DNA from: Lentisphaerota bacterium
Lineage (GTDB): Bacteria > Verrucomicrobiota > Lentisphaeria > Victivallales > Victivallaceae
DNA: 37,661 nucleotides
Direction of reading: 5' to 3'
Assembly (NCBI GenBank): GCA_015061575.1
Contig: SUWF01000029.1
Coordinates: forward strand, 1-37,661
The notes below the pieces were generated by a model, which was given only the letters and a program-made list of their open reading frames with translations, was not told where the DNA came from and ran no database searches. Below are positions 15,768 to 24,352 of this stretch, piece by piece. The first letter of the stretch is position 1. Every line of letters starts with the position of its first letter. The position numbers and the translations under genes were made by a program.

Positions 15768-17045
15768 TCAGAATTTGACGTCGATTATCTGCGATAGAGT
15801 TACTTCATTGGCCGGACGGGTGACTGCAATGTAGTTATCGCTCCAGCCGTGGGCCTGATTGTGGCGGTCGATGGTTTCAAAAATCACCGGCACGATCTGG
15901 TTGCGCATACTTTCGGCAAAAGCATTTTTTTGCTGTATGTTCAAAGCTTCCAACTGTTGATGACGGAGTTTTTTTATTGCTTCCGGCACCTGACCGGGCA
16001 TGGCTGCAGCCGGTGTTCCGGCGCGTTTGGAGTAACTGAATACATGCATGTTGGCAAAGTTCATCTGCCGGGCAAATTCCAGACTTTCGGCAAATTCTTC
16101 ATCGCTTTCGCCGGGGAATCCGGCAATTATATCGGTCCCCAAATGGATATTGGGTATCAGCTGCCGGGCAGTTTGGACAAAACGGGCAAAGTCGGCGGTC
16201 GTGTAGTGCCGGTTCATGCGTTTGAGTACGCTGTCGCTGCCGTGCTGGAGGGCCAGATGCAAAAAGCGGCAGACCTTTTCCGGATAGCGGGCCATGGTTT
16301 CCAGCAGCATCAGATTGTCCAGAGCCGGTTCGGTTGAACTCAAGCGCAGCCGCCACTTGCCGGGGATCGTTTCGCACAAGGTGGTGATCACATCGCAAAG
16401 ATTTTTGTTGTCATCGCAATAGTTGCAGGTGTTGACCCCGGTCAGAATGATTTCCGGTGCCCCGGCTTCGATGGCCTGACGGCAGTCGGCAATGACTTCA
16501 GAAAATTGGCGCGAGCGGGAGGGCCCCCGGGTGTACGGCACGATGCAGTAGGTGCAGAAATTATCGCACCCTTCCTGAATTTTTATAAATGCCCGGGTAC
16601 GGTGCGGAAACAGCCCGTGAGCTTTTTCGGCAAAATTCTCTGGCACAGCTTCCCGGCTGCGTTTGATGGCCGGAGTTTGATTCGCTGCGAGCAGCTCCAT
16701 AAGCGTGCGTTTTTGCGTATTGCCCAGCTTCAGCCAGTTTTCCTGCCGGATATTATCGGTATCGACTTCGGCGGCACAGCCGGTAAAAACGATCCGGGCC
16801 GCCGGGTAGAGCGACTGCATCCGCCGGGCCGCCTGACGGCTTTTGGCGGCCGCCGCTGCGGTCACGGCGCAGCTGTTGATGATGATCAGTTCCGGAACGG
16901 AGCGGTCATCATCTTTTTGCAGAAAATACCCATGTTGGCGCAGCCGGTCAGTCAGCAGTGCGCTGTCGGCCTGATTGAGCCGGCAGCCCAGCGTGATGAT
17001 CCTTGCCGGACGCAGCATTGAAGTTGTTTCAGCGGATTTGTCCAT
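15768..17045 (-). CDS. mtaB: tRNA t6A37 methylthiotransferase MtaB
   Basis: MtaB is a radical SAM enzyme that converts t6A to ms2t6A at position 37 of ANN-decoding tRNAs. The 425-residue product has the N-terminal cluster-binding domain with cysteines in TLGCRLNQ, INSCAVT and FTGCAAE. The radical SAM triad follows in EGCDNFCTYCIVPYTRGPSRSR, with TDIIAGFPGESDEEF further on and a C-terminal TRAM-like region. The TLGCxxNQ form and the length favour MtaB over MiaB or RimO. The ATG at 17045 overlaps the end of proA by 17 bases; an ATG at 17018 is also possible. It is the last gene of the antiporter-proA-mtaB run. Confidence 0.88.
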   Translation of the reverse strand: MDKSAETTSMLRPARIITLGCRLNQADSALLTDRLRQHGYFLQKDDDRSVPELIIINSCAVTAAAAAKSRQAARRMQSLYPAARIVFTGCAAEVDTDNIRQENWLKLGNTQKRTLMELLAANQTPAIKRSREAVPENFAEKAHGLFPHRTRAFIKIQEGCDNFCTYCIVPYTRGPSRSRQFSEVIADCRQAIEAGAPEIILTGVNTCNYCDDNKNLCDVITTLCETIPGKWRLRLSSTEPALDNLMLLETMARYPEKVCRFLHLALQHGSDSVLKRMNRHYTTADFARFVQTARQLIPNIHLGTDIIAGFPGESDEEFAESLEFARQMNFANMHVFSYSKRAGTPAAAMPGQVPEAIKKLRHQQLEALNIQQKNAFAESMRNQIVPVIFETIDRHNQAHGWSDNYIAVTRPANEVTLSQIIDVKF

Positions 17046-18291
17046 TGCCGCGCACAATATATTTGTAAGTTACCAGCTCATCGACCCCCATGGGGCCGCG
17101 GGCGTGGAGTTTATCGGTGGAAATACCGATTTCTGCGCCCATACCGAACTCGCCGCCATCGGTAAACCGGGTGGAGGCGTTGGCGTAAACCACTGCTGAA
17201 TCAATGCCGTTGAGGAAGGCTTCGACTGCTGCCGGATCACTGGCAAGGATCGTTTCGCTGTGGTGCGAGCCGTAGTGATTGATATGCTCGATAGCCGCTT
17301 CCACGCCATCGACCAGCTTGGCCGAAACCCGCAGATCCAGATATTCGTTGTAAAGATTTTCTTCGGGCAATACTTCGGCTTGCGGAGCAAATTTCCGGAA
17401 GTTTTCATCTCCGAAAACCGTCACGCCGTGATCAGTCAGCTCCGCATACAGTGCCGGTACGATCCGGTCAGCAGCGGCCTGATCGATCAGGATGGTTTCC
17501 AGCGCATTGCATACTCCGGGACGCTGACACTTGCCGTTGATGATGATTTTGAGAGCTTCATCCAGCTGGCAGCTTTTATCCAAATAAGCGTGGCAAACAC
17601 CTTTGTAATGCTTGATCACCGGCATGGTCGCTCCGGCGACCACCGTCCGGATCAGACTTTCGCCGCCCCGGGGGATGATCACGCTCAGATATTGATCCAT
17701 CTTCAGCATGATCTGCACTGCTTCCCGATCGGTCCACGGCACGATTTGCACCGCTCCGGCGGGCAATCCGGCGGCCTGACCGCCTTTATCCAGCGCAGCG
17801 GCCAGTGCCATGTTGGAGTTGAAAGCTTCTTTGCCGCCGCGCAGGATCACTGCATTCCCGGCTTTGAGGCAGATCCCGGCGGCATCCACGGTCACATTGG
17901 GCCGGGCTTCGTAGATGATACCGATCACCCCCAACGGCACTGCGACTTTGGCGATTTTAAGTCCGTTGGGACGGGTGAATTCGGCAATGACTTTGCCGGC
18001 CGGATCACTCTGGGCGGCCACATCCCGCAATCCCTGAGCCATGGCAGCAATGCGGCTTTCATCCAGCTTCAGGCGATCCTGCATAGCAGATGAGAGGTTG
18101 TTTTTTACCGCTTGAGCCATATCCAATGCGTTAGCTGCCAACACTTGCGGAACCGCTTCGATCACGGCATCGGCCATGGCGTTCAACACTTTAACTTTAG
18201 CCTCGGCACTCAAGGCCGCCAGACTGCGGGCGGCCCGCAGACTCTGTTCGCCCATTTGCTCGAGATGTTTTTGCATATCAGCTGTTTCCAT
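17029..18291 (-). CDS. proA: Glutamate-5-semialdehyde dehydrogenase (gamma-glutamyl phosphate reductase)
   Basis: ProA reduces gamma-glutamyl phosphate to glutamate-5-semialdehyde with NADPH, the second step of proline synthesis. The ATG at 18291 is chosen because AGGAGA precedes it at good spacing; a longer reading to 18327 would overlap the upstream stop. The 420-residue product shows PLGVIGIIYEARPNVTVDA, the GNAVILRGGKEAFNSN loop, the nucleophilic cysteine region GKCQRPGVCNALET, and FTDGGEFGMGAEIGISTDKLHARGPMG at the C-terminus, all strong family marks. proB is not adjacent. It lies 16 bases after the antiporter gene. Confidence 0.96.
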   Translation of the reverse strand: METADMQKHLEQMGEQSLRAARSLAALSAEAKVKVLNAMADAVIEAVPQVLAANALDMAQAVKNNLSSAMQDRLKLDESRIAAMAQGLRDVAAQSDPAGKVIAEFTRPNGLKIAKVAVPLGVIGIIYEARPNVTVDAAGICLKAGNAVILRGGKEAFNSNMALAAALDKGGQAAGLPAGAVQIVPWTDREAVQIMLKMDQYLSVIIPRGGESLIRTVVAGATMPVIKHYKGVCHAYLDKSCQLDEALKIIINGKCQRPGVCNALETILIDQAAADRIVPALYAELTDHGVTVFGDENFRKFAPQAEVLPEENLYNEYLDLRVSAKLVDGVEAAIEHINHYGSHHSETILASDPAAVEAFLNGIDSAVVYANASTRFTDGGEFGMGAEIGISTDKLHARGPMGVDELVTYKYIVRGNGQIR

Positions 18292-18307
18292 ATATTTTCT
18301 CCTGGTT

Positions 18308-19846
18308 TTAATTGTCAAAAAAATCATTTCCGGGGAAATACTCCCTTGCCAGCTGGTGCTGGATCTTGCGTTCGGCCATGATCAGCAAACCATCGTTGAG
18401 CTGGATCGTGGTGCTGCCTTTGGCCATGATAAAAGATCCCTCTCGTCTGATCAGCATCACCCGTGCGCCTTCCGGCAGTTTGATTTCGGCCAGTGTCCGG
18501 TTCAGGCACGGCGAGTGGTTATCTACGTCAAATTCGTGCATTACGCTGTCCAGCACGCCGGTATCTTCCAACTCCAGCGGCATACGGTCTTTATCCTGAC
18601 ATGGCAGGTCAAGTTTCAGCAATCTGGCCAGCGGCATAAGCGTGTAACCCTGAATGATCACCGAGGCTATAACCATACAAAATACCAGATTAAAGAGCAT
18701 CCCGGCAGTTTCCCCGGCGGCGGCATTACCCTGCAGTTTGTACGCAAAAGGAAAGGTCGCCAGCACGATCGGGGCGGCTCCCCGCAGACCGACCCACGAT
18801 ATAAAGATACGTTCTTTCCAGGAAAATTGACTTTTTATCAGACAGAGAAAAACCGCCAGCGGTCGGGCCGCAAACATCAGCACCAACGCCAGCAAAAGCC
18901 CCCGCACCCAGACTACAGTATATATTCCGGTGGGCGGGATCGTCACCAGATCGCTGAACGTTACCAGCATACCCAGCACCGTAAACATTGCTACTTGCAT
19001 AAGCCACGCCAGACCGTTGGTAAAACGTATTTGACCCCGCTTGTAGTTGTAGCGGACATTGCCCATAGTTACCCCGGCGCAGTAGGCGGCCATAAAGCCG
19101 TTGCCGTAAAACAGTTCGGTCAATCCGTAGCTGAGCGTCACCAGCGCAACACTCAAGACAAAGTAAAGACCTTCATACTCAAATTTGGCGTTATTGAAGA
19201 GTTTACTGCCTAAAGTCCCGATCAGCCAGCCGCCGCCGATACCGATCAGCATTTTGCAGGGAAATACCCACGCCAGACTCCAGAGCGGCGTTTGACCCGG
19301 ATCGGTCAGCAGCTGCAAGGTAAAAACGGTGAGCAAGGCGGCCATCGGGTCGTTGCTGCCGGATTCAAATTCCAGCACCGGAGCCAGATTGCCCCGCAAC
19401 GCCACACTGCGCCCGCGCAGAATAGCGAACACCGCTGCTGCGTCAGTACTGGAAACCACGGCACTGAGCAGAAAACTCCATTCCCATGTCCACTCCAACA
19501 GAAATTTTACCGCCACCATCAGAATAGCTGCGGTCAGAAACACCCCCAGCGTGGAAAGCAATATGCCCGGAACCAGGATCCGGCGGATGTTGCGCATTTC
19601 GGTTTCCAGCCCGCCGGAGTAGAGGATGAACGCCATGGCGATCGTGCCGATAATGTTGGTAAATTCCACTGCCGAACCGGTGTGGATATTGAATTGAGCA
19701 TCCGGATAGGCTCCGAAAAGAATTCCCACCCCCAAAAACAACAGCAGTACCGGCATATTCAGCCGGGAGGATAACCGGCTGGAAAATATCCCGACCAGTA
19801 AAAATACTGCCACCAGGGCAAATGCTCGAGGTATCCATACAGACAT
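18308..19846 (-). CDS. Potassium/proton antiporter, CvrA/NhaP2 type
   Basis: CvrA/NhaP2 (CPA1) proteins exchange K+ or Na+ for protons across the inner membrane and affect cell volume and pH control. The ATG at 19846 has AAGGAG 7 bases upstream and is preferred over a longer frame to 19903. The 512-residue product has about 12-13 hydrophobic segments. It carries the transport-site region SSTDAAAVFAIL, the FESGSNDPMAALL motif with the conserved ND aspartate, and WVGLRGAAPIVLATF. The C-terminal cytoplasmic part (about 430-512) resembles a TrkA-C domain with MLIRREGSFIMAKGSTTI. The ion specificity is not certain. Confidence 0.92.
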   Translation of the reverse strand: MSVWIPRAFALVAVFLLVGIFSSRLSSRLNMPVLLLFLGVGILFGAYPDAQFNIHTGSAVEFTNIIGTIAMAFILYSGGLETEMRNIRRILVPGILLSTLGVFLTAAILMVAVKFLLEWTWEWSFLLSAVVSSTDAAAVFAILRGRSVALRGNLAPVLEFESGSNDPMAALLTVFTLQLLTDPGQTPLWSLAWVFPCKMLIGIGGGWLIGTLGSKLFNNAKFEYEGLYFVLSVALVTLSYGLTELFYGNGFMAAYCAGVTMGNVRYNYKRGQIRFTNGLAWLMQVAMFTVLGMLVTFSDLVTIPPTGIYTVVWVRGLLLALVLMFAARPLAVFLCLIKSQFSWKERIFISWVGLRGAAPIVLATFPFAYKLQGNAAAGETAGMLFNLVFCMVIASVIIQGYTLMPLARLLKLDLPCQDKDRMPLELEDTGVLDSVMHEFDVDNHSPCLNRTLAEIKLPEGARVMLIRREGSFIMAKGSTTIQLNDGLLIMAERKIQHQLAREYFPGNDFFDN

Positions 19847-19875
19847 TGATTTTCTCCTTAAAATACGTTTTTCAT

Positions 19876-19903
19876 AAGATAATCCAAATGTGTTTTTTTT
19901 CAA
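19876..19903 (-). promoter_or_regulatory. Predicted promoter of the antiporter-proA-mtaB operon
   Basis: On the minus strand, TTGAAA (19903-19898) and TATCTT (19881-19876) are 16 bases apart, about 30 bases before the antiporter ATG. It lies immediately after the terminator of the upstream gene. Confidence 0.55.
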
Positions 19904-19926
19904 GCGTTTTTTGCTATTTTATCGGC

Positions 19927-19966
19927 AAAAAAACACACCGGTCGTACCATTAAAGACAACCGGTGT
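19927..19966 (-). terminator. Intrinsic terminator of the secreted LysM protein gene
   Basis: On the minus strand, ACACCGGT (19966-19959) pairs with ACCGGTGT (19942-19935) around a 16-base loop. After one G, T7 follows at 19933-19927. It lies 22 bases after the gene's stop codon. Confidence 0.82.
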
Positions 19967-19988
19967 TTGACTGCAGTTGAAAAAACGC

Positions 19989-22706
19989 TCAGAGTTCGGG
20001 TAAAAATACAAACATTCCGGCTTTAAGCTCCTTGACTTCTGACAGAGTTGGATTCAGGTTGCAGAAATCTTCCCGGGTTACAGCCATCATCTTGCAGAAC
20101 TCTTCAACGCTGGTATTCATTCCTACTTCCACTACTTCCGAGTGAGGCGGCGCAACAAATTTTGCCGCTTCCGGTTTTTGCACTTCAGTTTTTTGTACTT
20201 CAGTCTGCGGCGGCGTAAAAGATTTGGCCGGTTCAAAATCAGCTTTGATCGCTTTGTCCAGATAATGCTTGCCCAATTGAGGGTTGACCGGTTCCCCCAG
20301 GGTGCCGTGGTAATAGATATTGGCCATGTTCCAGGCGGCGGTTCCCAGCAGCAACTGATCTTGCGTTTCGGTATCGGCAACTTCCCGGATCAGTTTGACT
20401 GCTTCCGGCCAGTATCCAAGCACGCTGTACACATGTCCGAGTTCGTGTTTGAGCAGATTGCTGTTGGGATCACGCCGGGCTGATCGCTGCAAAAACCAGA
20501 GCGCAGATTCATAGTCTTGCAATTTAGCGTATTGGATGATCGCACTCCAGATGTCGGCTTGAGCCGAGCCTTGATCACCGGCGAGTTTCAGCATGTACAT
20601 GGCTTGTTGGATTTCCTGATCATCGTAACTGTTGACCAGTTTCATGGCCTGCTGGTAGAGTTCATCACCTGTTTTACAGTTCTGCGGAATTTTTACCGGA
20701 GTGATTTCCGGCTGCTGCGGCTGCAAAGTGTTGATCCCATTTGACGCAAACAATTTGCGGTGAAAGAACTGCTGCAGCTGCCACGGAGCTGATTTTTGGG
20801 GGAGAAACCAGTTTTGATCAGTCAGCTCCGGCGCAATGTGCCAAAGTTGCTTAAAGTAAATATCGGCTTGTTGGGGCGCACGGTTTTTCAGCAGAGTTCC
20901 GGCCATGTACCAGGCGTGACTTTGCAGTTTTTTATCATTGGTCATAGTGGCGGCACGGGCGTATAACTCCGCTGCCCGGTAACGGTAACTGTAACGGGGC
21001 AGATCGGGTTTGTTGAGCTTGACCGCTTTTTGTTTGGTTCCCCACTGGCAGGGAAAGTTGTTGCCGCAGATCAGGTTGTCAGGTTCCAGAAAAGTTCCGG
21101 TCAACTTATCGCCGTGATTGCGCAGCAAAGCGGCCAGATTCAGTATGGCGGCCAGTTTTCCGGCCCTGTCAGTTGCCGGATCGTTCAATATCCGGCGGTG
21201 ATGGAAAAATTTTTTGGCCAATGCCCGGGTTTGCTGCCCGGTAAAATATTTTTCGGCTTCATCTGTGCGTCCTTCCCGCATCAGGCGGCGGGCCAGCAGA
21301 TTGCGCAGCATGTAGTTGAGCTGATCACGGTTGATGAAATGCGGATAAAGGAGTTTGGTATTTTTGGCGCATTTATCGGAATAAATCGCCTGTTCCTCAG
21401 TTACTCCCTGCGGAAAATATTTGTCGCAAAACTTTATAAGTTCGTCAGTAGTCATGACCTGTTCGGCGACCATACCCATATCTTCCGGCGTGCAGCCTTT
21501 GAGCCAGCGTTCTGCCGCCTCCAGCGGACGACCCAGTTTGAAGAGTTCCGCTCCGGCCAGTGCGTGCAGTTCCGCATGAGTATTGAGTGCCAGCGAAGTG
21601 CGGGGCATATCTTCCGGCGTATAGTCCGGATATTTTGCAATGTAAGAATCAATTGCTGCGATCTTGGCTTCGCCGGTCAACTCTTTAAGCTGCAGCAGCA
21701 TTCGGAGCTGGTCAAATTCTTTATGGCCCTGCAGCAGTTTTTGTGCCTCAGCCGGCGGCAGCCGCAACGCCAGCACCGGATAGTTGATCAAGCTTGCTTT
21801 ACCCAGCTTAAGGCCCAGTTTGCGTTTTTCGTCCGAAAAGTTGCGGTTGGTCAAAGTCACTCCCACGATCAGATCCCGCAAAGCTTCATCCATCACCCCA
21901 TAGTAGGCAAGCGATTCGACCTCAGCTGTATAAAGTGCATAGATCAGATCCGGCAATTCTTCGCCGCTGTACATTCTATCGCCACGGAAGCGGGTCCAGG
22001 AAAAAATATCCCGTTCGTTGGTGTAACGCCATTGCTTTACCGGATCATAGTTGGCAAACAGTTTGCGGAAAGCCCGCTTGTACCCAAGTATTTTATTTGT
22101 ACAGAACTCGGGATTGCCTGCGGAATCTTTGATTAACGCCAACAGGCAGCCCTGAGAATCATAGCAGCCGTCTTTGATGGCAGATTTGATATCTTCGAGC
22201 GTCTTTTCAAAAGTATTGTTCTGCTTGAACGCAAAACTGCGATATGTGGCATACAGCACCGGAATAGTGGTATAACGGCGTTTTTCTATGGGCATGGCCA
22301 GCAGTTTTTTCCAGTTTTCCGGGATAAAGTCTTTGACCTCGCTGTTTTTGAAAAGCTCCCGGTAACCCTTGACGTACAATACGAACTCTTCCAGATCAGG
22401 GTGCGGCGCATCGGCCAGAGGTGCATCTTTGGGATCAAGCACGGATTTGATAAGTTTGTTAAGTCCGGCCGGAGGAATATTCAATTTACCGGCGGCCTGT
22501 TTTATATCCTGTGTCCAGGCCTGACGGCGGGCCAGCCCCTGCGGCAGAGTTGCCCGGATTTCCGGAAAATGCTTGCAGGCAATGATCCGCAAATGAGCAT
22601 CGACATTGACATTGGGGAAATTGGTATAATCCCCGTGATCGACCAGACTGGCCATCCCGGCAGTTCCCGAGCAGGCCAACAGCACAGCAGTGATTCTTTT
22701 AAACAT
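19989..22706 (-). CDS. Large secreted repeat protein with C-terminal LysM domain
   Basis: The 905-residue product begins with a signal peptide (MFKRITAVLLACSGTAGMAS). The first 650 residues are mostly helical and I do not recognise them; short stretches suggest degenerate TPR-like helices. Residues about 690-840 fit Sel1/TPR repeats: IQQAMYMLKLAGDQGSAQADIW, ESALWFLQRSARRDPNSNLL and GKHYLDKAIKADFEPAKSF. A short linker rich in TEVQKPE follows. The last 45 residues form a LysM-like unit (VGMNTSVEEFCKMMAVTREDFCNLNP), which binds peptidoglycan or chitin-type glycans. A periplasmic, wall-attached scaffold is inferred. It is transcribed alone from a near-consensus promoter. Confidence 0.72.
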   Translation of the reverse strand: MFKRITAVLLACSGTAGMASLVDHGDYTNFPNVNVDAHLRIIACKHFPEIRATLPQGLARRQAWTQDIKQAAGKLNIPPAGLNKLIKSVLDPKDAPLADAPHPDLEEFVLYVKGYRELFKNSEVKDFIPENWKKLLAMPIEKRRYTTIPVLYATYRSFAFKQNNTFEKTLEDIKSAIKDGCYDSQGCLLALIKDSAGNPEFCTNKILGYKRAFRKLFANYDPVKQWRYTNERDIFSWTRFRGDRMYSGEELPDLIYALYTAEVESLAYYGVMDEALRDLIVGVTLTNRNFSDEKRKLGLKLGKASLINYPVLALRLPPAEAQKLLQGHKEFDQLRMLLQLKELTGEAKIAAIDSYIAKYPDYTPEDMPRTSLALNTHAELHALAGAELFKLGRPLEAAERWLKGCTPEDMGMVAEQVMTTDELIKFCDKYFPQGVTEEQAIYSDKCAKNTKLLYPHFINRDQLNYMLRNLLARRLMREGRTDEAEKYFTGQQTRALAKKFFHHRRILNDPATDRAGKLAAILNLAALLRNHGDKLTGTFLEPDNLICGNNFPCQWGTKQKAVKLNKPDLPRYSYRYRAAELYARAATMTNDKKLQSHAWYMAGTLLKNRAPQQADIYFKQLWHIAPELTDQNWFLPQKSAPWQLQQFFHRKLFASNGINTLQPQQPEITPVKIPQNCKTGDELYQQAMKLVNSYDDQEIQQAMYMLKLAGDQGSAQADIWSAIIQYAKLQDYESALWFLQRSARRDPNSNLLKHELGHVYSVLGYWPEAVKLIREVADTETQDQLLLGTAAWNMANIYYHGTLGEPVNPQLGKHYLDKAIKADFEPAKSFTPPQTEVQKTEVQKPEAAKFVAPPHSEVVEVGMNTSVEEFCKMMAVTREDFCNLNPTLSEVKELKAGMFVFLPEL

Positions 22707-22862
22707 TGATCCACCTCGTTAAAAAAAATGAAATATTGCGATGCGCTGAATAAAACAAACCTGTGTAGCCGTTGGAGGAATAATGGACTGGCAGGGAGAA
22801 ATCCCCCTGGTCAAAAAATTCTTTTGGCCTGCTGCATAATCATCTGATTCCCGCGCATGGTG

Positions 22863-22891
22863 ATAATAACACAAAGATGGAGTTTTGTCAA
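22863..22891 (-). promoter_or_regulatory. Near-consensus promoter of the LysM protein gene
   Basis: On the minus strand, TTGACA (22891-22886) and TATTAT (22868-22863) are separated by exactly 17 bases. This is the closest match to the sigma70 consensus in the window. It would give a leader of about 150 bases before the ATG at 22706. Confidence 0.8.
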
Positions 22892-22994
22892 GTCGATTTT
22901 TAAAAAAAAATCAAAAAAATTGCAAGTTTTTTTCCGCCGGGATCTACTGCCGGATCAGGCGCATTTATTAAGAGAGTGCAAGAGAGGTAAAACC

Positions 22995-23029
22995 GCTCTG
23001 CGGCAAAGTTGGTTTGCTTGCCGCAGAGC
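22995..23029 (-). terminator. Intrinsic terminator of the oxidoreductase/enolase operon
   Basis: On the minus strand, GCTCTGCGGCAA (23029-23018) pairs perfectly with TTGCCGCAGAGC (23006-22995) around an 11-base loop. GGTTTT follows. The stem is strong and the U-run short. Confidence 0.72.
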
Positions 23030-23046
23030 TTGGGATAGATCGCTTT

Positions 23047-24330
23047 TTAATAGCCCATGCCGTTGCCTTGCAGTGACTTGAGACTCACTATCCCGTTGCG
23101 CCGTTCGTAGAGTCCGGGACGGAGTTTTTCGTCAGGCAGCGAAGCTTGCGGGTAGAATTGCGGGGCGTTGCATTCCACGCCCATGATCGTGCCGATATGT
23201 GCCGCCAGTTGGACGTGCGGTACCGTTGCCAGCATGGGGTTGGTCAGATCCTGCACCATCAGCAGCATATTGTGTTTTTTGGCCCAGCAGCCGGAAAGCA
23301 AGGCTCCGGTCTGGGTTTTGCAGACTTTGAGTGCTACGCCGTTCCATCCCAGCGAGCGGCCCAGTTTGACAAATTGCCAATCGTGGGCGCTTTCATCCAT
23401 AAACAGCGGTTTGCGTTCTGAGCAGCTGTGGACATCGATCTGATTGGCTTGCAGATCATACGGAAACGGCTGTTCCACATAGAGCAGCAGTTGATAAATT
23501 TCCGGTTCTTCGGCCTTTAATTTATCCAATATGCTGTTGACGTAAGCAGGGTCTTTGACCAGACAGTTGAAGTCCGGCGACAAAGCTTTTACCGCATATT
23601 TCAACGCTATTTTGCCCACGGCGCACAGGCGGTTGTAATCCCAATCGGCGTCGCTGCCGGTAAGTTTTATTTTCAGACACTTGAGGCCGTCGCGTTCGAT
23701 CCATTTTTCCAGCGAAACCGGGTAGTTGTCGTCGGGTTCATTGCCGGTGCGTTCGCTTTCCTGCAGCAGATCCTTGCCGCCGACCAGATGCCAGACCGGC
23801 AGTTCCTGCGGAACGTTGGGGACAAAAAAGTCCTGCGGATAAAGTCCGGCAAAAGCGCTGTCGTGGAAAAAATACGCCAGATCGTGCGCCATAAATTTTT
23901 GATTGTAAGTTTGATAAGTCGGCAGCTTATGCGCCAGTCCAAAAGCGTCATGCAAAGCTATATCAAAGGCTGAAGCACAGATCAAAGCGGCCAGATGGGG
24001 CATACTGCAATTATTTTGAAAGTTGAATTGCTGCAGCAATTTATCAAGCTTTTCAGTCAGAAACGCATAGCCATCGGTCATGGGATCGCTCTGCGGCGAC
24101 GGGTAATTTTGCGCCAATACTTCGCAGAAACGGCACATAAGTTCTTCCCGCAGCGCAAACGACAGCTCCGATGGCCACGCCCACGCCACCGACAGCGGCG
24201 TCTGCCCCCGGCCGACAGCCCCGTAGGCCGGAAATTCCACATGCGCTATTTGGATGGAGTCGATAGTTTCGGCGCCGAACTTGAGCGGCAGCCGCATTTT
24301 GACCGGAATAAATTGCAGTTTTATATCCAT
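23047..24330 (-). CDS. Enolase-superfamily enzyme (mandelate racemase/muconate lactonizing type)
   Basis: Members of this group abstract a proton next to a carboxylate to racemise, dehydrate or cyclise acids. The ATG at 24330 gives a 427-residue product starting MDIKLQFIPVKMRLPLKFG. The C-terminal barrel shows the expected series: KIK in LKCLKIKLTG, the DFN metal aspartate in SPDFNCLV, EQP in YVEQPFPYD, D-E in FMDESAHDW, and the second lysine in GVALKVCKTQ. The paired lysines point to the muconate-lactonizing/dipeptide-epimerase/OSB-synthase side rather than the mandelate side. It starts 22 bases after the oxidoreductase gene; the ribosome binding site is weak. The substrate is unknown. Confidence 0.83.
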   Translation of the reverse strand: MDIKLQFIPVKMRLPLKFGAETIDSIQIAHVEFPAYGAVGRGQTPLSVAWAWPSELSFALREELMCRFCEVLAQNYPSPQSDPMTDGYAFLTEKLDKLLQQFNFQNNCSMPHLAALICASAFDIALHDAFGLAHKLPTYQTYNQKFMAHDLAYFFHDSAFAGLYPQDFFVPNVPQELPVWHLVGGKDLLQESERTGNEPDDNYPVSLEKWIERDGLKCLKIKLTGSDADWDYNRLCAVGKIALKYAVKALSPDFNCLVKDPAYVNSILDKLKAEEPEIYQLLLYVEQPFPYDLQANQIDVHSCSERKPLFMDESAHDWQFVKLGRSLGWNGVALKVCKTQTGALLSGCWAKKHNMLLMVQDLTNPMLATVPHVQLAAHIGTIMGVECNAPQFYPQASLPDEKLRPGLYERRNGIVSLKSLQGNGMGY

Positions 24331-24352
24331 GATATTTTTCAGTTGAATAAGG

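Larger units (their letters stand above)
22707..23046. other. Non-coding interval of 340 bases
   Basis: This interval holds the 5' leader and promoter of the LysM protein gene on its left and the terminator of the enolase-superfamily gene on its right. The leader (22707 to about 22856) contains a short CAGGG/CCCTG stem around 22780-22810. A run of A and T homopolymers lies at 22899-22932. I see no gene in it. Confidence 0.7.
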
